Positions 14,726 to 17,526 of a stretch of DNA of 17,526 nt are shown piece by piece (position 1 is the first letter of the stretch; every line of letters starts with the position of its first letter). The DNA comes from Sphingomonadaceae bacterium (GTDB taxonomy: Bacteria; Pseudomonadota; Alphaproteobacteria; Sphingomonadales; Sphingomonadaceae): NCBI GenBank assembly GCA_019454625.1, contig JACFNY010000009.1, positions 1-17,526 on the forward strand, given 5' to 3'. The translations under genes and the position numbers were made by a program. The notes beneath the pieces were generated by a model. It was not told where the DNA came from, did no database searches, and was given only the letters and a program-made list of their open reading frames with translations.

Positions 14726-16344
14726 CCGGCGGCGCTCAACCGCTGCGCCTCTTCACGAAGCGCGCGCTTGTCCACCTTTCCGATCGGGAGGAGCGGCAGG
14801 GTCTCACGGATCAGGAACGCCTTGGGCACCTTGTAGTTCGCGAGCCGCTCCCCTGCGAACGCGCGGAGCGCCGCCTCGTCCATATCCGCGCCCGCCGCCG
14901 GAATCACGAATGCCCAACCGACCTCGTCGTAGCGCGGATCGGCGACGGGGACGACGGCCGCCGCGGCAACGCCGGGATGCTCCTCGAGCGCGAGTTCCAC
15001 CTCGCGCGGATAGACGTTGTAGCCCCCCGATTTGAACATCTCCACGACGCGCCCGACGAAACGCCAGTTCCCGTCCGGCAGGCTCTGGACCTGATCGCCC
15101 GTGCGGAACCAGCCGTCCGCCGTGAAGGCCGCCGCCGTCGCTTCGGGATTGTTGAAATAGCCGAGCATCACGCCGGGGCCGCGGATCTGCACCTCGCCGA
15201 TGCCGTTCTCGGGAACGGGCGTCCCGTCCGTATCGACGACGCGGTATTCGTTGTTGTGATCGGGGCGGCCGATCGTTTCGGTCAGCAGCGCGAAATCCGC
15301 GTCCGGCGGATTGACGCTGTTGATCGACCCGCCCTCGGTGAGCCCGTAGTGCAGGGAGAAGAACCAGCCCTTCCCCACCAGCCGACGCAGCAATGGCGCG
15401 GGCATCGGCGCGCCGCCCCACGCGACCACCGAAACGCTGCCGAGATCGCGGCGGCCCGCATCCGGATGATCGAACACGGCCTGATGCATCAGCGGCAGGC
15501 CGCCGAGGATCGTGATGCGTTCCCGCTCCACCGTTTCCAGGATTCCGCCCGGATCGAAGGTTTCCATGAACACGATCGTGCCGCCGTCGATCAGGCAGTT
15601 TCCGCAAATGTCGGACTGGCAGCCGACATGGTTGGTCGGCAGGTTGCAGATCACGCGGTGCCCGGCGCGCAGGGATTCGCGGCCGACGAACGATTCCGCG
15701 AGCGCCTTGTAGGAATGGAAGAAGCCGTCGTGCGACAGCACGGCGCCCTTGGGTCTTCCGGTCGATCCCGACGTATAGACGATGCTGACGGGGTCGCGGC
15801 GCGAGGTGCGGTTCAGCCGGGCGGCCGCCGGCGCCGGATCGAGCGCGTCACCCGCCGCGAGGAACGCGTCGAGCGACCGGCTCTTGCCCTCCAGCACGCT
15901 CCCGATGGTGACGAGACCGGCGTTCGCCGCCACATCGTCCGCAAGATCGCCGAGGTCGTCGTCGTAGCGGCGGCCCGCCGGGTCCTCGAGGATCGAAACC
16001 AGCAGCTTCGGACGGCAATCGCCGAGCACGTGGCGCATCTCCTCGCGCCTGTACTTGGGGTTCACGCCCACCCACACCGCACCGGCGCGCATCGCACCGA
16101 GCAGCATCAGGATGAATTCGGGCCGGGGCGTCACGATCATGGCGACGCGGTCGCCCGTCTCCACGCCCGCCGCGATCAGCGCGCGCGCATAGCGGTCGAT
16201 CTCACGGTCGAGATCCGCGTAGGTGAGCCGCTGATCGCCGAAGACGACGGCCTCCCGCTCCGGCACCGCGCGCGCGTAGGCGGCGACCGCATCCGGCAGC
16301 CGCTCGATGCCCGCAACCAGAGCCGGCCCGCTCGGCGCCTGCAT
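14722..16344 (-). CDS. AMP-forming acyl-CoA synthetase (second of two)
   Basis: ANL-superfamily acid-CoA ligase of 540 residues with fully standard motifs: YTSGSTGRPKG (190-200), HYGLTEGG (332-339), WFRTGD (412-417), a KSGGYNVYPREVE hinge region, and the adenylation lysine K523 in PIGKVDKRAL. The start chosen is ATG 16344, which overlaps the hydratase TGA as TGATG and has GAAGG just upstream. An ATG 11 codons earlier (16377) has no ribosome site. Unlike the ligase of operon 2, it keeps all canonical residues, so the two probably activate different acids. It sits between the hydratase and the symporter in one operon. Fatty, aromatic or branched acid is possible; sequence alone does not decide. 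Confidence 0.94.
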   Translation of the reverse strand: MQAPSGPALVAGIERLPDAVAAYARAVPEREAVVFGDQRLTYADLDREIDRYARALIAAGVETGDRVAMIVTPRPEFILMLLGAMRAGAVWVGVNPKYRREEMRHVLGDCRPKLLVSILEDPAGRRYDDDLGDLADDVAANAGLVTIGSVLEGKSRSLDAFLAAGDALDPAPAAARLNRTSRRDPVSIVYTSGSTGRPKGAVLSHDGFFHSYKALAESFVGRESLRAGHRVICNLPTNHVGCQSDICGNCLIDGGTIVFMETFDPGGILETVERERITILGGLPLMHQAVFDHPDAGRRDLGSVSVVAWGGAPMPAPLLRRLVGKGWFFSLHYGLTEGGSINSVNPPDADFALLTETIGRPDHNNEYRVVDTDGTPVPENGIGEVQIRGPGVMLGYFNNPEATAAAFTADGWFRTGDQVQSLPDGNWRFVGRVVEMFKSGGYNVYPREVELALEEHPGVAAAAVVPVADPRYDEVGWAFVIPAAGADMDEAALRAFAGERLANYKVPKAFLIRETLPLLPIGKVDKRALREEAQRLSAAG

Positions 16345-16823
16345 CAGGCCTTCTCTCTCGAAATCAGTCCGATCCATTCCGCGACGAGCGCGGGCCGCTC
16401 CTGCCCCTCGATCTCGATCGTGTTCTCGGAGGTGATGAGATAGCTGCCGTCCTCGCGCTGCTCGACGCTCTTGATCGACATGCGGTTGCGGAAGCGCGCG
16501 TTCACCGGAACCGGCGAAATGAACCGCACCCGGTTGAGGCCGTAGTTCAGGTCATAGCCGACAACGCCGCCGTCGTGGCGATAGCGGATCGGCGAACAAA
16601 GGTGGCTCAGCATCGAGAGCGTCTGGAAGCCGAACAGGACGGTCTGCCCGAACGGGCTGTGCTCGCGGGCGTAGCCGGGATCCATGTGCATGGGGTCGAT
16701 GTCGCGCGTCACCCTGCCGAACGCGTCGATCTCGTCCTGAGAGATCGAGATCCAGTCGCTGACCAGAATCTCCTGCCCGACGAGCGAGGACAGGGTTTCG
16801 ACATCATATTCCATCGGTGTCAC
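16344..16823 (-). CDS. MaoC-like (R)-specific enoyl-CoA hydratase, first gene of operon 4
   Basis: Single hot-dog-fold protein that hydrates a 2-enoyl-CoA or dehydrates an (R)-3-hydroxyacyl-CoA. The motif TRDIDPMHMDPGYA supplies the catalytic Asp41 and His46, five residues apart as in PhaJ (Asp31/His36). It is followed by FGQTVLFGFQTLSMLS, where the usual 'AHG' is LFG. GTG 16823 behind GGAAGGG gives 159 residues; ATG 16814, three codons in, is an alternative without a ribosome site. The stop overlaps the ligase start (TGATG). Normal single-domain MaoC length. As promoter-proximal gene it should be controlled by the divergent TetR-family protein. Substrate unknown. Confidence 0.88.
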   Translation of the reverse strand: MTPMEYDVETLSSLVGQEILVSDWISISQDEIDAFGRVTRDIDPMHMDPGYAREHSPFGQTVLFGFQTLSMLSHLCSPIRYRHDGGVVGYDLNYGLNRVRFISPVPVNARFRNRMSIKSVEQREDGSYLITSENTIEIEGQERPALVAEWIGLISREKA

Positions 16824-16928
16824 GCAGCCCTTCCGGTTTCGGGTCGGCGGCATCGACGCTTCGCATCGCAGGCGGACCCGCGCACGAAGGAAACCCCCTT
16901 CCCGTTCAATATACGCTGCTTATCATGA

Positions 16929-16944
16929 TTGAATTTAAATTCAA
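16929..16944. promoter_or_regulatory. Perfect 16-bp palindrome, candidate TetR operator
   Basis: TTGAATTTAAATTCAA reads identically on both strands (eight independent pairings). It lies in the only strongly AT-rich patch of the window, between the divergent hydratase and TetR-family genes. Homodimeric TetR repressors bind palindromes of about this size in shared promoters. A TATAAA follows four bases later on the plus strand. Confidence 0.6.
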
Positions 16945-16947
16945 GTT

Positions 16948-16953
16948 TATAAA
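16948..16953 (+). promoter_or_regulatory. Possible -10 element (TATAAA) for the TetR-family gene
   Basis: TATAAA directly follows the 16-bp palindrome, which would overlap the -35/-10 spacer and block the promoter when bound. The hexamer 17 bp upstream is only ATGATT, so the promoter is weakly supported. On the minus strand TATATT (about 16909-16914) is a possible -10 for the hydratase operon. Confidence 0.3.
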
Positions 16954-17037
16954 TCGCCATTGGAGGCTATGATTAGAAATTGGTTTCATGGCCGGTTTCC
17001 GGTATCACCGGCGCAATCGAGGTTGATCAAGAACGCA

Positions 17038-17526
17038 ATGGCAACAAAGAAAAAAGCCGCGAGTGCAAGACCCGCCGTCGCGCCGCTGGGCCGCAAGGAA
17101 CGCCGCAACGCCGTCAGCAGGAAACCCGCCGCCCCGCAGACGCAGCGCGGCAACCAGACCCGGGAAAAGCTGAAGGAAGCGACCGTGCGCGTGCTGGAGC
17201 GGATCGGCTACCGCGCCATGCGCCTGTCCGACATCGCCTCCGAGGCCGGCGTCAACGTCAGCCTGCTCTATCATTATTTTTCGGGCAAGGCGGACCTCAC
17301 GCACGAAATCCTCGTGGAGTTGCTCGACAGCCAGCGCTTCCAGGACCTCTCCAGCATGGCCCCGACCAGCGACCCGTTCGAGTCGATCGTGCGCGCCAAC
17401 AGGGTCATGGTCGCCACCTATTCGCGCACGCCCGGCCTCATGCGGTGCCTGCTGCATTTCGACGAGGAGGAAGCCGAGTTCTCCGAACTCTATCGCAAGG
17501 TCAGCGCGGACTGGAGCCTCAAGATC
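17038..17526 (+). CDS. TetR-family transcriptional regulator (3' end cut by window)
   Basis: Helix-turn-helix repressor, 163 residues visible. The N-terminal 40 residues are rich in Lys, Arg, Ala and Pro (MATKKKAASA...), an unusually long basic tail. The TetR DNA-binding domain follows at about 41-88, with helices LSDIASEAGVNVSLLYHYFSG, the classic 'YxHFxGK' type ending. The ligand-binding part is incomplete. The start is uncertain: ATG 17038 has a weak ribosome site, while an in-frame ATG at 16969 has GGAGG only two bases away and would add 23 residues. Divergent from the hydratase operon with a palindrome between them, so it probably represses that operon and itself. Effector unknown; acyl-CoA or a pathway acid are reasonable guesses. 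Confidence 0.9.
   Translation, partial: MATKKKAASARPAVAPLGRKERRNAVSRKPAAPQTQRGNQTREKLKEATVRVLERIGYRAMRLSDIASEAGVNVSLLYHYFSGKADLTHEILVELLDSQRFQDLSSMAPTSDPFESIVRANRVMVATYSRTPGLMRCLLHFDEEEAEFSELYRKVSADWSLKI

Noticed and set aside
16988..17026. Twelve-codon ORF before the TetR-family gene
   Set aside because: No ribosome site and not coupled to the regulator; it is out of frame with it and probably chance.
17005..17457. Minus-strand 150-codon open frame antisense to the TetR-family gene
   Set aside because: No recognisable domain; the plus strand encodes a clear TetR DNA-binding domain.

Overview
The window looks like chromosomal accessory catabolic DNA from a GC-rich alphaproteobacterium, most likely Sphingomonadales. 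Three things point there: a sphingomonad-style 859-residue TonB-dependent receptor with a 'VVTAQKR' box, very high GC with NNC/NNG codon preference, and an S58/P1-family peptidase that closely resembles, from memory, the beta-peptidyl aminopeptidase BapA of Sphingosinicella. I recognise no RNA genes, insertion sequences, CRISPR arrays or integrase genes. No gene-free stretch exceeds about 220 bases.

Layout, left to right. (1) Positions 1-3340, minus strand: a TonB-dependent receptor followed after 14 bp by a short-chain dehydrogenase that runs off the left edge. (2) Positions 3468-8816, minus strand: a tight operon of acyl-CoA dehydrogenase, SCP-x-type thiolase, AMP-forming acyl-CoA ligase and a saccharopine-dehydrogenase-like reductase. 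The last three are joined by 4-bp stop/start overlaps. (3) Positions 8970-9992, plus strand: an AraC-family regulator transcribed divergently from operon 2. (4) Positions 10021-16823, minus strand: a second operon of MaoC-type hydratase, a second acyl-CoA ligase, a GPH/MFS-type symporter, the exported BapA-like peptidase, and two different PLP fold-type-II dehydratases. The last dehydratase is preceded by a 19-codon ORF coupled to it by an ATGA overlap. (5) Positions 17038-17526, plus strand: a TetR-family regulator, cut by the right edge and divergent from operon 4. A perfect 16-bp palindrome lies in the shared AT-rich promoter region.

Working model (inference): an outer-membrane receptor takes up an unidentified compound. 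The periplasmic BapA-like enzyme removes an N-terminal residue from an amide or peptide. The GPH symporter imports a product. The PLP enzymes deaminate an amino-acid part. The two CoA ligases, the dehydrogenase, the hydratase, possibly the SDR, and the thiolase degrade the acyl part by a beta-oxidation-like route. The AraC and TetR proteins are the obvious local regulators of operons 2 and 4. The physical linkage of a BapA-type aminopeptidase to acyl-CoA catabolism and paired PLP dehydratases is the most interesting feature, because it suggests a natural role for a peptidase known mainly from synthetic beta-peptides.
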